Shown one piece after another: positions 1 to 9,060 of a stretch of 64,000 bases of DNA (position 1 is the stretch's first letter; each line of letters starts with the position of its first letter). The stretch lies in assembly GCF_900109165.1 (NCBI RefSeq), contig NZ_FNZF01000003.1, positions 372,001-436,000 of the forward strand, read 5' to 3'. Made by a program: the position numbers and the translations under genes. This stretch comes from Bhargavaea ginsengi. Its GTDB lineage: Bacteria; Bacillota; Bacilli; Bacillales_A; Planococcaceae. A model generated the notes under the pieces. That model worked only from the letters and a program-made list of their open reading frames with translations. It made no database searches and was not told the DNA's origin.

Positions 1-950
1 GGTCGCTCGCCGAGACCGCCGGCCATTTCGGGGCGGACCCGGACACCGCCCGGCTATTCGCACAGGATTTTGGCCGTTTCATGGATGAGGCAGCAGCACA
101 CGAAGACAGTGAGACCCCCGTTTACGCACTTGGGGCCGGAACCGATCCGATGCCGGCAGAGTTCAGCAACTGGCAGATGTTCATGCACCTGAAAGATGCG
201 GAAGTCACAGACGAAAAAGCGCTGCGGCGCCTCATGGAAGCTTACGAAGATCAGCCATACATGCCGCGTTCCGCCAAAGAGGAAGCCCAGGTCCGTGCAT
301 ATGAGGCCTATCTTGCAAAAGACCGGGAGCTGCGTCAGGAAAAGGCAATGGAAGCCCTGCGGCTCGATCCGGAAAATGCCGATGCCCTCATGCTTTTGGC
401 GGAGCGGACGGAAGACCCGGAAGAGCAGCTCGCCATTTTGCGTCGCGCGGCCGCTTCCGCTGAACAGCAGTTTGAGCCCGACATCGAAATCGCCTGGGGA
501 TATGTGCCGAACCGGCAGTACCTGCGCGCAAGGTTCCGGATCGCCGTCAGCCTCTGGGAGGAAGGGCGGATGGAGGAAGCATTCGATGAACTCTATGCCC
601 TCCTCCGTGCAAACCCGGGTGACCACCAGGGGGCGCGCTACGTCGCGCTGTCGGCTCTTATCTCCCTCGGACGGCTGGACGAAGCGGAAAGCCTGATCGT
701 CCATTACGAAGAACCCGATGCGGACAATGCCTTCTTTGCCTGGTTCCGCTGGGCGATCGAACGAAAACGGAACCTGCTCTCCCCGGCTGCGGAAGGCGCG
801 TTCAGGATTGCGGAAGAGCAAAACCCATACACCGTGAAATATGTCCGCAACCGACCCGAACGCGACCCGTATCCGAAAAACACCGCAATTACGCCACGCT
901 CTCCGGAAGAGGCGCGGCTCATCTGGACACTGCTTGAAAAGACCCTGTAA
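1..950 (+). CDS. TPR/ST7-like repeat protein, 5' end missing
   Basis: The reading frame is open from base 3 to the TAA at 948-950, so the gene enters from the left edge and its true start is not visible. The first internal ATG is at 81. The visible 315 residues are acidic, with helical repeat units such as an ALRLDPENADALMLLAE segment and a later GDHQGARYVALSALISLGR segment. This pattern fits tetratricopeptide repeats of the bacterial ST7-like type, which act as protein-binding scaffolds. No catalytic motif is seen and no partner can be named. It converges on the DUF4003 gene, with a hairpin between them. The repeat-protein call is reasonably firm and the function is unknown. Confidence 0.7.
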   Translation, partial: SLAETAGHFGADPDTARLFAQDFGRFMDEAAAHEDSETPVYALGAGTDPMPAEFSNWQMFMHLKDAEVTDEKALRRLMEAYEDQPYMPRSAKEEAQVRAYEAYLAKDRELRQEKAMEALRLDPENADALMLLAERTEDPEEQLAILRRAAASAEQQFEPDIEIAWGYVPNRQYLRARFRIAVSLWEEGRMEEAFDELYALLRANPGDHQGARYVALSALISLGRLDEAESLIVHYEEPDADNAFFAWFRWAIERKRNLLSPAAEGAFRIAEEQNPYTVKYVRNRPERDPYPKNTAITPRSPEEARLIWTLLEKTL

Positions 951-956
951 CGAACG

Positions 957-996
957 AATCCCGCACCGCCTGGCATGGCGTTGCGGGATTTGTGCT
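957..996. terminator. Bidirectional hairpin between convergent genes
   Basis: An inverted repeat (AATCCCGCA ... TGCGGGATT) lies between the converging TPR and DUF4003 genes, with short T-rich flanks. It probably terminates both transcripts. Confidence 0.6.
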
Positions 997-1008
997 TTTA
1001 TTGACCTA

Positions 1009-1998
1009 TCAGGAGCCGCCGTCTCCGCCGCCACCGGCCGAAGCTGCCGCTGCAGCTGCAGCGGCGCCGCTCGATGCCATGATCGCCTGTTGGGCGCGCA
1101 GCACCTGCTCCACGGAAGCCGCGATGCCGATGTGGGCCGCCTGCTCTCCAGTAGTCATTTCCATGAGCACCGACTGGATAGCCGCAGACAGCGCCATTTC
1201 TTTGTACCAGCGGAACAGTTTCATCTCGGACAGGGCCTTGGCAGCCTCTACAATTCGGTCAATCTGGGACTGTTCCACGTGAAACACTGTAAGAAGCCCA
1301 ATTGCCGGGTAGTGAATCGGCTTGACTTTCAGACCCTCCGCTTTTAACCGGTTACGGATTTCGGAGGCCTCTGCAGACCGGTTTTCTTCGTAATCGGCAT
1401 TACCGTAGGTGACTGTCTGTGACATCCACTGAAGCTCGTTTCCGAACCTGAAACCGCGCACTTTAAGATCCTGGTAATAGCGGTGCATCACGTCAGCAAG
1501 CTCCGACGGGCTGGTTGCCTGGCTGCCGAGCAGCACGGCAAATGTATAGTCATCGTCGGATGTCAGGAAGCGGTGCCTCCGCTTCATCTCATCATAGAGC
1601 ATCTTCCCGGCAATCGCCTCACGGCGGGCCTCCCCTTCCTCATCCGACAGCAATGTCGCCGCCAAGTAGGAATGGATCGTGTTTCTGAAGCCGAGTCCGT
1701 GGAGGATTTCCTGCTTCTCGAACAGATCTTCCGCCATTTCAGTCGCACCATCTCCCGATACGTCGAGCAATGCCGAGATCAGCGGGTGGAACTGGCCCCG
1801 TACCGGAGAAAAGAGGCCTGAACGTTTTTTCAGCGCATCTGCGACTTCACGGAGCCTTCGCGCATCGAACTCCTTTTCTCCAAGTGCGTAGATTCCCGCA
1901 ATCGACAGCAGCACCCGCTTGTCGACCGTCCAGCTGAACAGGTCAACGAGTTTCGGATAAATCATCTCATAGCGGTTTTTGATCATGGCCGTTTCCAT
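1009..1998 (-). CDS. DUF4003 family protein
   Basis: This 329-residue protein resembles the DUF4003 family of Bacillales, whose function is unknown. The body is helical and charged, including an RRRHRFLTSDDDYTFAVLLG segment, and it ends in a low-complexity alanine then glycine tail. I chose the ATG at 1998 because GAGGAG lies 8 bases upstream; a GTG three codons earlier sits too close to that site. The coding sequence contains a perfect parS site at 1271-1286, so part of its codon use may be constrained by ParB binding. It is a single gene, upstream of which a promoter is expected in 1999-2110. Confidence 0.75.
   Translation of the reverse strand: METAMIKNRYEMIYPKLVDLFSWTVDKRVLLSIAGIYALGEKEFDARRLREVADALKKRSGLFSPVRGQFHPLISALLDVSGDGATEMAEDLFEKQEILHGLGFRNTIHSYLAATLLSDEEGEARREAIAGKMLYDEMKRRHRFLTSDDDYTFAVLLGSQATSPSELADVMHRYYQDLKVRGFRFGNELQWMSQTVTYGNADYEENRSAEASEIRNRLKAEGLKVKPIHYPAIGLLTVFHVEQSQIDRIVEAAKALSEMKLFRWYKEMALSAAIQSVLMEMTTGEQAAHIGIAASVEQVLRAQQAIMASSGAAAAAAAASAGGGGDGGS
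1271..1286. promoter_or_regulatory. parS: parS site (ParB/Spo0J binding)
   Basis: TGTTCCACGTGAAACA matches the Firmicutes parS consensus TGTTNCACGTGAAACA at all 16 positions. It lies inside the DUF4003 gene, as parS sites often lie inside genes. It should load ParB for origin segregation and SMC recruitment. Confidence 0.93.
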
Positions 1999-2116
1999 TC
2001 GGATCACTCCTCTTGACTGATATATACGTGCTAGTGCCGCAGGAGTTTCATTTTATATATGATAGCAGCCATAGACAATAAACAGTTGTTTCGGGCTCCC
2101 ATACAGTTCAGCATAC

Positions 2117-2150
2117 CCAAAAGGGCATCCCGCTCACCCGGGATGCCCTT
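2117..2150 (-). terminator. Terminator of the trp operon
   Basis: Just downstream of trpA there is a 12-base-pair stem (AAGGGCATCCCG / CGGGATGCCCTT) followed on the minus strand by a short T stretch. Confidence 0.8.
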
Positions 2151-2157
2151 CAAATGA

Positions 2158-2946
2158 TTATTCTGCCGGTACCGCAATGTCTTTCGCGGAGCCGATCAGT
2201 TTTTGGATCGGTTCCTTGTCCCCGCGGTGCAGGGCGTCAACGATGGCGCTGCCGACGATGACACCGTCCGCCAAGCGGCCAAAGTCGCGAACCTGATCCG
2301 GCGTCGAGATGCCGAAGCCGGCAAGTACCGGAATGTCCGCGATGTCTTTCAGCCGCTCGAGCCGGCCATCGGTCGTCCCGCCGAAACTGTCGCGGACGCC
2401 GGTGATACCATCTACCGTGACTGCGTAAATAAAGCCTTCCGCCGCTTCCGCGATTTTCCGGATGCGGTCTTCCGGAGCGGACAGCGGAATCAGACGGATC
2501 AGGTCGATGCCGTTCATCCGGAGGCAGTCTTCAAGCGGTTCGCTTTCCTCGAACGGCACATCCGGTACGATGACACCGGCAATTCCGGCCTCCTGGCAGT
2601 CATTTGCAAATCCGGCCATGCCGTAGCTGAGCACCGGGTTCAGGTAGGTCATGAAGATGATCGGGATGTGCACTTCGTCCCCGATTGCTTTCACTTCCTC
2701 GATGACCGCCTTTAGCGTTGTGCCGGCGCCGAGTGCGCGGAGACCCGCTTCCTGGATGACCGGTCCGTCCGCAGCCGGGTCGGAAAACGGGATGCCGAGC
2801 TCGACTGCCGTCGCGCCCGCTTCCTGAAGGAACAGGAGATCTTCCTTGAGGCGGCCGAGTCCGCCGTCGCCCGCCATGATGTACGGGACAAATGCACAGC
2901 CGCCGGCTTCACGGGCCTCAAGAATCGCTTTTGTGATCTCAGACAT
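2158..2946 (-). CDS. trpA: Tryptophan synthase alpha subunit
   Basis: This 262-residue protein is the alpha subunit of tryptophan synthase. It cleaves indole-3-glycerol phosphate to indole and glyceraldehyde 3-phosphate and passes indole to TrpB. The two catalytic acids fall at the classical positions, Glu49 in [10 protein letters not shown] and Asp60 in AADGP. The phosphate-binding glycine loops near the C terminus ([17 protein letters not shown]) are intact. It is the last gene of the operon. Its ATG overlaps the 3' end of trpB by 8 bases, which suggests translational coupling, and a strong hairpin follows the stop. Confidence 0.97.
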   Translation of the reverse strand: MSEITKAILEAREAGGCAFVPYIMAGDGGLGRLKEDLLFLQEAGATAVELGIPFSDPAADGPVIQEAGLRALGAGTTLKAVIEEVKAIGDEVHIPIIFMTYLNPVLSYGMAGFANDCQEAGIAGVIVPDVPFEESEPLEDCLRMNGIDLIRLIPLSAPEDRIRKIAEAAEGFIYAVTVDGITGVRDSFGGTTDGRLERLKDIADIPVLAGFGISTPDQVRDFGRLADGVIVGSAIVDALHRGDKEPIQKLIGSAKDIAVPAE

Positions 2947-4165
2947 CTCCGTTTCCTCCCTTCAGCGCTTCGCGCACGGTGATGACGTCTTTGTCGCCGC
3001 GTCCGGACAGGCATATGACAACAATCTCTTCAGACGACATGCCGGATGCAAGTTCCACCGCATAATGCACGGCATGAGAACTTTCCAGCGCCGGCAGAAT
3101 GCCTTCCTTCCGGCTCAGCATTTTGAGCGCTTCGAGTGCCTGCTCATCCGTGACCGATGTGTAGGTCACGCGCCCGGTGTCGCGGAAGTGGGAGTGCTCA
3201 GGGCCCGCGCCCGGATAATCGAGCCCTGCCGAGATGGAATGGGCCTCCTCGATCTGGCCCGCTTCATCCTGCAGGAGGTACATATAGGCACCGTGGAGTG
3301 CGCCAGGACGTCCGCCGGTCAGCGCTGCTGCATGCTTGCCGGTTTCCAGTCCGCTTCCCGCGGCCTCGACGCCGTAAAGGGCGACGGCCTGATCCTCCAC
3401 GAACGGATGGAACATGCCGATCGAGTTGCTGCCGCCGCCTACACAGGCTACGACCGCATCAGGCAGACGGCCTTCCTTTTCGAGAATCTGGCGCCGGGTC
3501 TCGACGCCGATCACCCGCTGGAAGTCGCGGACAATCTCCGGAAACGGGTGCGGCCCCAGTGCGGAACCGATGACATAATGCGTGTCGGAGACGTTCGCGA
3601 CCCAATAGCGGAGCGCCTCATTTACCGCGTCCTTGAGCGTGGCGGATCCCTGGCTGACCGATACGACCGATGCGCCGAGAAGCTCCATCCGGAAGACGTT
3701 CAACTCCTGGCGCCGGATGTCCTCCGCGCCCATGAACACGATGCACTCCATGTCCAGCAGCGCGCAGGCGGTCGCAGTGGCCACGCCATGCTGGCCCGCT
3801 CCGGTCTCTGCAATGATTTTCGTCTTGCCCATCCGCTTGGCGAGAAGCGCCTGGCCGATCGCATTGTTGATCTTGTGCGCACCGGTATGGTTCAGGTCTT
3901 CACGCTTCAGGTAGATTTTCGCGCCTCCCGCAGCTTCCGTCAGCCGTTCCGCGAAGTACAGTGGGTTTTCGCGCCCGACATAGTCCTTCAGGTAGTGGTC
4001 CAGCTGTTCGACAAAAGCCGGGTCTTCCTTTGCCTCCCTGTACGCTTCCTCAAGTTCGAGGAGCGCCGGCATGAGTGTTTCAGGTACGAATCGGCCCCCG
4101 TATTCACCGTAGCGTCCGGCTTTGTCCGGTGCACTGTATGCTTGCTGTTCTGTTGTGTTCACCAT
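2939..4165 (-). CDS. trpB: Tryptophan synthase beta subunit
   Basis: This 408-residue PLP enzyme condenses indole with serine in complex with TrpA. The PLP lysine is Lys98 in [11 protein letters not shown] and the phosphate-binding GGGSNSIG loop is present, as are the N-terminal [15 protein letters not shown] signature and the C-terminal [10 protein letters not shown]. Length and motifs are those of TrpB1. The start ATG shares a base with the stop of trpF (TGATG), and its own end overlaps trpA. A long open frame on the opposite strand is a shadow caused by codon bias. Confidence 0.97.
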   Translation of the reverse strand: MVNTTEQQAYSAPDKAGRYGEYGGRFVPETLMPALLELEEAYREAKEDPAFVEQLDHYLKDYVGRENPLYFAERLTEAAGGAKIYLKREDLNHTGAHKINNAIGQALLAKRMGKTKIIAETGAGQHGVATATACALLDMECIVFMGAEDIRRQELNVFRMELLGASVVSVSQGSATLKDAVNEALRYWVANVSDTHYVIGSALGPHPFPEIVRDFQRVIGVETRRQILEKEGRLPDAVVACVGGGSNSIGMFHPFVEDQAVALYGVEAAGSGLETGKHAAALTGGRPGALHGAYMYLLQDEAGQIEEAHSISAGLDYPGAGPEHSHFRDTGRVTYTSVTDEQALEALKMLSRKEGILPALESSHAVHYAVELASGMSSEEIVVICLSGRGDKDVITVREALKGGNGDV

Positions 4166-4782
4166 CAGGCCTCTCCCCTTTCCTTCACGGCACGGATAAA
4201 CCTGCGGATCAGCTCCGGGTCTTTCCGCTTTTCCAGTTCCACACCGCTCGATACGTCCAGCGCAAATGGTGTTGTCTGTCTGACCGCATCTGCCGCATTG
4301 CCGGCGTTTAGTCCGCCGGCGATGATCGTCCGTTCACGCGGGATGCCCGCATCGGCCAGAAGCGACCAGTCGAACACGTTCCCGCTGCCGCCGCGGAAGT
4401 CGGTGCCCGGCGCATCGAACAAGTAGTAATCCACGTCATATTGGGCCGCCCGGCGGACGTCCTCCGCCGTCCGGACAGAAAATGCCTTGATCGACGGCAG
4501 GCCGATCTCCCGGATCTGCTCAGGTGTCTCGTCACCGTGGTACTGGACATAATCCAGCGGAACATTCCGGTAGACGGTCTTCAGTTCGGACGCGTCAGCA
4601 TTTACGAACACGCCGACTTTCATGACGTGTTCCGGCACACGTGCCGCCAGTTCCGCGGCCCATTTCATATCGATGCGCCTGCGGCTCGGGGCGAAGACGA
4701 AGCCGATGGCATCCGCCCCCGCGTCGACGGCGGCTCTTACATGCTCGGCTTCCATCAGCCCGCAGATTTTCACCTTTGTCAT
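4165..4782 (-). CDS. trpF: Phosphoribosylanthranilate isomerase
   Basis: This protein of about 205 residues converts phosphoribosylanthranilate to the carboxyphenylamino-deoxyribulose phosphate, the third step from anthranilate. The start MTKVKICGL carries the catalytic Cys7, and the [12 protein letters not shown] and GGLNAGN phosphate loops are present. The open frame extends 38 codons upstream inside trpC, but the ATG at 4782 overlaps the trpC stop as ATGA and gives the normal family start, so I use it. Confidence 0.95.
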   Translation of the reverse strand: MTKVKICGLMEAEHVRAAVDAGADAIGFVFAPSRRRIDMKWAAELAARVPEHVMKVGVFVNADASELKTVYRNVPLDYVQYHGDETPEQIREIGLPSIKAFSVRTAEDVRRAAQYDVDYYLFDAPGTDFRGGSGNVFDWSLLADAGIPRERTIIAGGLNAGNAADAVRQTTPFALDVSSGVELEKRKDPELIRRFIRAVKERGEA

Positions 4783-5567
4783 GGCCGGACCACTCCCTTT
4801 GCTTCCCGGTAGGAGAGGATCGCCGAGCCCGGGTCGCCGCTCCTCATGAGCGACTCCCCGACAAGGATGGCGTCCGCGCCGTTTTCCCGGACGCATGCGG
4901 CGTCCTCCGCCGACATGATTCCGCTTTCCGAGACCAGGTAGCGTCCCGGCTTTTTGCCGGCGCGTGCCGCAAGCCGCTCCGTGTTGCCGAGGTCGACATG
5001 GAACGTCTTCAAGTCGCGGTTGTTGATGCCGATAAATGAAGGATCCAGCTCAAGCGCGCGGTCCATCTCCTCTTCGTCATGCACTTCGACAAGGACATCG
5101 AGACCCGCCGACTCCGCGTAGCCGTGCAGCTCCCGGAGCCGTTCCTGCGGCAGCGCCGCCACGATCAGGAGAACGACGGAAGCCCCCGCCTGGAGCGCGC
5201 GGTCAATCTGCAGCTCATCGATGATGAAGTCTTTGCAGAGGATCGGGATCCTGACCGTTTCCGCCACAGCGGCCAAGTCTTCGTAAGATCCCTTGAAAAA
5301 GGCTTCTTCTGTCAGGACCGAGATGCAGGATGCCCCTGCCTGTTCATAGCGCAACGCCTGCTCCGCCGGGTCTGCGTCTGCGTTGATGATGCCTTTAGAC
5401 GGAGAGGCCCGCTTTACCTCGGCGATGACGGCCAGGCCGTCCTGTGCGGAAATGACGTCCGAAAGCCTTGGCCTCCTGTGCCGGATGGATGGTGTTGCAG
5501 GGACTTCAGCCCGCAGGGAAGGAAGCCGCTTCCGCTTTTGTTCAAGGATATCGTCCAGGATCGTCAT
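4779..5567 (-). CDS. trpC: Indole-3-glycerol phosphate synthase
   Basis: This 262-residue TIM-barrel enzyme closes the indole ring of indole-3-glycerol phosphate. The family signature VIAEVKRASPSKG, the PILCKDFI lysine strand, GINNRDLKTF and VSESGI are all present. It overlaps trpD upstream and trpF downstream by ATGA, the tight packing expected for coupled translation. Confidence 0.96.
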   Translation of the reverse strand: MTILDDILEQKRKRLPSLRAEVPATPSIRHRRPRLSDVISAQDGLAVIAEVKRASPSKGIINADADPAEQALRYEQAGASCISVLTEEAFFKGSYEDLAAVAETVRIPILCKDFIIDELQIDRALQAGASVVLLIVAALPQERLRELHGYAESAGLDVLVEVHDEEEMDRALELDPSFIGINNRDLKTFHVDLGNTERLAARAGKKPGRYLVSESGIMSAEDAACVRENGADAILVGESLMRSGDPGSAILSYREAKGVVRP

Positions 5568-6592
5568 GGCGTGACCGCCTCCTCTGCTTGTTGGTGGAAC
5601 CGGATAACGGATTCCAGCTTTTCCGTCGCTTTTCCGGACAGGATGATGTCTTGGGCGAGTTCTACGCCTTCCCTTGCCGTTTCCGCGCGTCCTGCGGCAA
5701 ACAGGCCCAGACCTGCATTGAATGCGACAGCATCGAATTTCGGGCCGCGGGCGCCGCCAAGGACTGAGCGGAGGATTTCCGCATTTTCCCGTCCGTCACC
5801 ACCCCGCAGTGCGGAGAGCGGCGCGGACTGGAGGCCCACGTCTTCCGCCTCGAGCGTGAATGGGATCAGGTCGCCGTGGTCCAGCAGAACGAAATCATTC
5901 TGCCCTGCAAGCGAGGCCTCATCCATCCCGCCGGCGCCGCAGACAACAATCGCGCGCTTGCGTCCCTGCATGCGGAGGACCGATGCATAGCCCATCGTGA
6001 AATCCTTCCGGCTGATGCCGGTGAACTGGGACTCCAGCGGTACCGGGTTCGTAAGCGGTCCCGTCAGATTGAAGATCGTGCGCCGGCCGAGGCGGGAACG
6101 CACACGCCCGATGCGCTTCATCTTCGGATGAAGGCGCGGCGCGAAAAGGAATGCGATGCCTTCCTCACGCAGCTGTCTGGCCGCCTCTTTCATGTCCTGT
6201 TCGAGCCCGATGCCGAGTGCTTCCAGGACGTCGGAGCTGCCCGACCGGCTGGAGATTTTCCGGTTGCCGTGCTTTGCGACCGGAACGCCCGCCGCCGCCA
6301 GGACGAACGCCGACGTCGTGCTGATGTTGAAGCTGTCCGAGCCGTCACCGCCCGTTCCGCAGTTGTCGGTATACGGAGCTGCCGGCACGTCCGGAGCGAT
6401 CGCCATGCCCCGCGTCACCTCGGCAAGCGCAGCCACCTCATAGGCCGTCTCTCCTTTGTCGGCAAGCGCTGCAAGGAAATCGCCGACTTCCTCTTCCGGC
6501 GTGCGCTCATCGAACATGAACAGCGCGGCCTCCGTCATCTCCTCGTAGTTCAGATCGTTTCCGTTCCGTACTTTCTGTGTGAACTCTCTCAT
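5564..6592 (-). CDS. trpD: Anthranilate phosphoribosyltransferase
   Basis: This 342-residue enzyme transfers the phosphoribosyl group of PRPP to anthranilate. The PRPP/metal motif DNCGTGGDGSDSFNISTTSAF and the KHGNR motif are present. The usual KSGS anthranilate-site motif reads RSGSSDVLEALG here, a mild variation. It is a stand-alone TrpD, not fused to TrpG, and starts 32 bases after the trpG stop. Confidence 0.96.
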   Translation of the reverse strand: MREFTQKVRNGNDLNYEEMTEAALFMFDERTPEEEVGDFLAALADKGETAYEVAALAEVTRGMAIAPDVPAAPYTDNCGTGGDGSDSFNISTTSAFVLAAAGVPVAKHGNRKISSRSGSSDVLEALGIGLEQDMKEAARQLREEGIAFLFAPRLHPKMKRIGRVRSRLGRRTIFNLTGPLTNPVPLESQFTGISRKDFTMGYASVLRMQGRKRAIVVCGAGGMDEASLAGQNDFVLLDHGDLIPFTLEAEDVGLQSAPLSALRGGDGRENAEILRSVLGGARGPKFDAVAFNAGLGLFAAGRAETAREGVELAQDIILSGKATEKLESVIRFHQQAEEAVTP

Positions 6593-6624
6593 CTCTGCTC
6601 CACTCTCCTCTGCTCTCTATGGTG

Positions 6625-7245
6625 TCAAAGTCCGGGAATCCGCTGTGGCCCGGCTGCTTTCTGTTCGTTAAATGCCTTGGCCTCTTCCAGAAAAGCGGCG
6701 AGCAGCCGCTCCCCCTTGTCAGTGCCGACCGACTCCGGATGGAACATAAGCCCGTATGACGGATGGCGATCGTGCCGCACGGCCATGACTGTGTTGTCGT
6801 CCATGGAATAGGCGTCCGCGTGAAGCACTTCAGGAAGCGCGCCCTCTTCCAGTGCCGCCGAGTGGCAGCACATCACACGGAGCGGCTGCGGCAGGTAGGC
6901 GAACAGGCCGCCCCGCCTGTGCCGTATCATGGACGGCTTGCCGTGGCGGATCTGTGGACGAAGGCGTTTCCCGCCACCATATGCGGCGGCGATGATCAGC
7001 TGGCCGAGCGAGATGCCGAGAATCGGAATCTCTGCCCCGAATTCCCGGACGATCCCGACCGATTCCGGCCAGTCTTCCGGACTCCCGGGACCTGATGACA
7101 GAATGATTGCCGATGGGTCGAAGCGCTCGACCTTCGACAGTGTCGCAGCCTTGGCGTCCAGGATGCCGATGTCCTCGCCGAGCACGGCGAGGGCGCCTGA
7201 CAGGTTCTGGGTAAACGAGTCTTCATGATCGATCAGCAAAATCAT
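6625..7245 (-). CDS. trpG: Anthranilate synthase glutaminase-like subunit lacking catalytic Cys
   Basis: This 206-residue class I glutamine amidotransferase domain sits where TrpG is expected, between trpE and trpD, and begins with the normal ILLIDHEDSFT. The oxyanion region SSGPGSP and the His-Glu pair in MFHPES are kept. The nucleophile elbow, normally GVCLGHQ, reads GISLGQL: the catalytic cysteine is serine and the following His-Gln is Gln-Leu. The codon is a clear TCG. Glutamine hydrolysis is therefore predicted to be lost or very weak. TrpE may then use free ammonia or borrow the glutaminase of a PabA encoded elsewhere. The start overlaps the trpE stop. Confidence 0.88.
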   Translation of the reverse strand: MILLIDHEDSFTQNLSGALAVLGEDIGILDAKAATLSKVERFDPSAIILSSGPGSPEDWPESVGIVREFGAEIPILGISLGQLIIAAAYGGGKRLRPQIRHGKPSMIRHRRGGLFAYLPQPLRVMCCHSAALEEGALPEVLHADAYSMDDNTVMAVRHDRHPSYGLMFHPESVGTDKGERLLAAFLEEAKAFNEQKAAGPQRIPGL

Positions 7246-8612
7246 TTGACCACCTCCGTGAGCGAACGGGCTTTGTTCGCCGTCTCCTTATATTCCAGTT
7301 CCGGCTTGGAGTCATGGACGACTCCTGCGCCTGCGCGTACCGAAGCGATGCCATCCTTGATAAAGAAGGTCCGGATGGCGAGCGCCATGTCCATGTTTCC
7401 GTTAAAGCCGATGTAGCCGACCGAGCCTCCGTACAGGCCTCGCGGCGACGGCTCCAGCCGGTCGATGAGCGCCATCGACCTGCCTTTTGGTGCGCCGGTC
7501 ACGGTGCCGGCAGGCAGGCAGGCCCGGATGGCGTCGAATGCATCTGCCCCTTCTTTCAGTTGTCCTTCCACTTCAGATACCAGGTGCATCACATGCTCAT
7601 AGCGGACGACTTCCTGATAGGCGGTTACCTTCACCGTCCCCGGCACCGCGGCTTTTGCGATGTCATTGCGCCCGAGATCGACGAGCATATCGTGTTCGGC
7701 CAGTTCTTTCGGATCGGCGAGCAGCTCCGTCTCGAGTGCCCGGTCTTCTTCCCTGTTTTTTCCGCGGCGGCGGGTTCCGGCGATCGGGTTCATCGAAAGG
7801 ATTCCGCCCTTCGCCTTCACGACACTTTCCGGGGAGGTCCCGACGATGACCGTTTCTTCGAGGTCGATGATATACATATACGGCGATGGGTTACGCCGGC
7901 GGAGCCTGCGGTACAGGCCAAACGGGCTCCCCGAGAACGGTGCGCTCAGTTCACGCGACAGGACGACCTGGTAAAGCTCGCCCGCCCCAATAGCGGCGAT
8001 GCCCTGCCGGACCGCTTCCTCGAAGGCTTCCTTTTCCGTATCCGACTTGAACTCGCCGAGCGTGAAAGCTTCCGCTTCCGGCTCGTTGCCGGACAGGATC
8101 TGGGACTCGACCCGGTCAAGCTCATCATCCGCCTGCCCGTCCCCGAGATCGGTGCGCACGATGGAAACCGTGCCTTCCAAATGGTCGAAGACGATGACCG
8201 TGCTGTAGACGTTAAGGAGCACATCCGGCCCCGTGCCGCCGCTTACCTTATGCTCACCGGCTCCGTAGCCGATCGCGCCGACTGCGCCTCCCGCGAACGG
8301 GAAAGCTTCCGGTGAAGCGACCCTCGGCAACAGCCGCTGAAGAAGCTCCAATGGCTCGCCCTCGTGCCTGAACACCCGGCCCGTCCTGCAGTCCCGCTCT
8401 TCAAGGACATGGCCCTCGGCGCGGTACGTCTTCACCGGATCCTGCCCGATGTAGGAATAGCGTCCCGGGCCGTCATGCGCGCCCGAACTTTCCAGCATGA
8501 ACTTCCTGTGTCCCTTCAGCCTTCCGAATACGGCTACCGGCGTCAGCGCATCCGCTGCGATCCTCCTGACAGCCACCCGTCCGGATGCTGTCTGCTCTCT
8601 GACTGTGCTCAT
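7242..8612 (-). CDS. trpE: Anthranilate synthase component I
   Basis: This 456-residue chorismate-binding enzyme is the committed step of tryptophan synthesis. The N-terminal region carries MLESSG, comparable to the LLES feedback-inhibition motif. The C-terminal catalytic half has GTSPESVVK, PIAGTRRRG, LVDLGRNDI, PAGTVTGAPK and the final VRAGAGVVHDSKPE. The segment PIAGTRRRG fits TrpE better than PabB, and the operon setting confirms it. It is the first gene behind the T-box leader. Confidence 0.95.
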   Translation of the reverse strand: MSTVREQTASGRVAVRRIAADALTPVAVFGRLKGHRKFMLESSGAHDGPGRYSYIGQDPVKTYRAEGHVLEERDCRTGRVFRHEGEPLELLQRLLPRVASPEAFPFAGGAVGAIGYGAGEHKVSGGTGPDVLLNVYSTVIVFDHLEGTVSIVRTDLGDGQADDELDRVESQILSGNEPEAEAFTLGEFKSDTEKEAFEEAVRQGIAAIGAGELYQVVLSRELSAPFSGSPFGLYRRLRRRNPSPYMYIIDLEETVIVGTSPESVVKAKGGILSMNPIAGTRRRGKNREEDRALETELLADPKELAEHDMLVDLGRNDIAKAAVPGTVKVTAYQEVVRYEHVMHLVSEVEGQLKEGADAFDAIRACLPAGTVTGAPKGRSMALIDRLEPSPRGLYGGSVGYIGFNGNMDMALAIRTFFIKDGIASVRAGAGVVHDSKPELEYKETANKARSLTEVVK

Positions 8613-8639
8613 CTCTGCTCAGCTCCCTTTTCTCAGAAA

Positions 8640-8992
8640 ATCAAAAAAGCCCCCCGCAACAGGCACAGCAGTCCTGTTGCGGAGGACGGAAAACTTCCGC
8701 GTTGCCACCTCCGGTTGGGGCGGAATCGCCCCCTCTCGGCCGTACCGCACATGGCGGCACGTTCCCTTAACGCGGGAAGATCGTCCGCCGGAAACGGGTT
8801 CCGGCAGCTCTCGTAAGTCCATTCACATGCGGGGCGCTCCGGCTTCCACCTGCCGCCGGCTCTCTGGGCCGCCTGGCGCATGCTACTTTTCTTACTCTGC
8901 AATTTCTCGGCTATGCTCTGCTCAACTCTGCTTTTCGATCCAGAGGCGATGCCGCTCCCGGCACCTTCTGCCTCTCCCGGACTAAAAAGTTA
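8640..8992 (-). promoter_or_regulatory. T-box riboswitch, tryptophan specific
   Basis: The trp leader shows the T-box parts in order on the minus strand: a GAGTAAG stem I motif near 8893-8899, the distal AGAGAGCCGG ... GGTGGAAGCCGG arm, a specifier loop with GAATGGA in which the UGG codon at 8819-8821 reads tryptophan, and the T-box AGGTGGCAACGCGG at 8697-8710. The UGGC bulge would pair with the GCCA end of uncharged tRNA-Trp. A strong terminator follows at 8643-8682. Uncharged tRNA-Trp should let transcription proceed. Bacillus subtilis uses TRAP for this instead. Confidence 0.93.
8643..8682 (-). terminator. Regulated terminator of the trp T-box
   Basis: The stem CCGCAACAGG / CCTGTTGCGG is followed by a T run on the minus strand. 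Its 5' arm competes with the antiterminator that includes the T-box. Confidence 0.9.
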
Positions 8993-8998
8993 ACACTC

Positions 8999-9027
8999 AT
9001 CTTACATTGTTTAGAAAATATCGTCAA
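8999..9027 (-). promoter_or_regulatory. Sigma-A promoter of the trp operon
   Basis: TTGACG (9022-9027) and TAAGAT (8999-9004) are separated by 17 bases on the minus strand, which puts the start of transcription near 8992, just before stem I of the T-box. Confidence 0.85.
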
Positions 9028-9060
9028 GTCTGTTTTTTGACCGGCTCTTGGTTCTGATCA

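Noticed and set aside
2846-4426. 526-codon open frame on the plus strand
   Set aside because: It is antisense to trpB and trpF, has no ribosome binding site and no family features; it is a codon-bias shadow.
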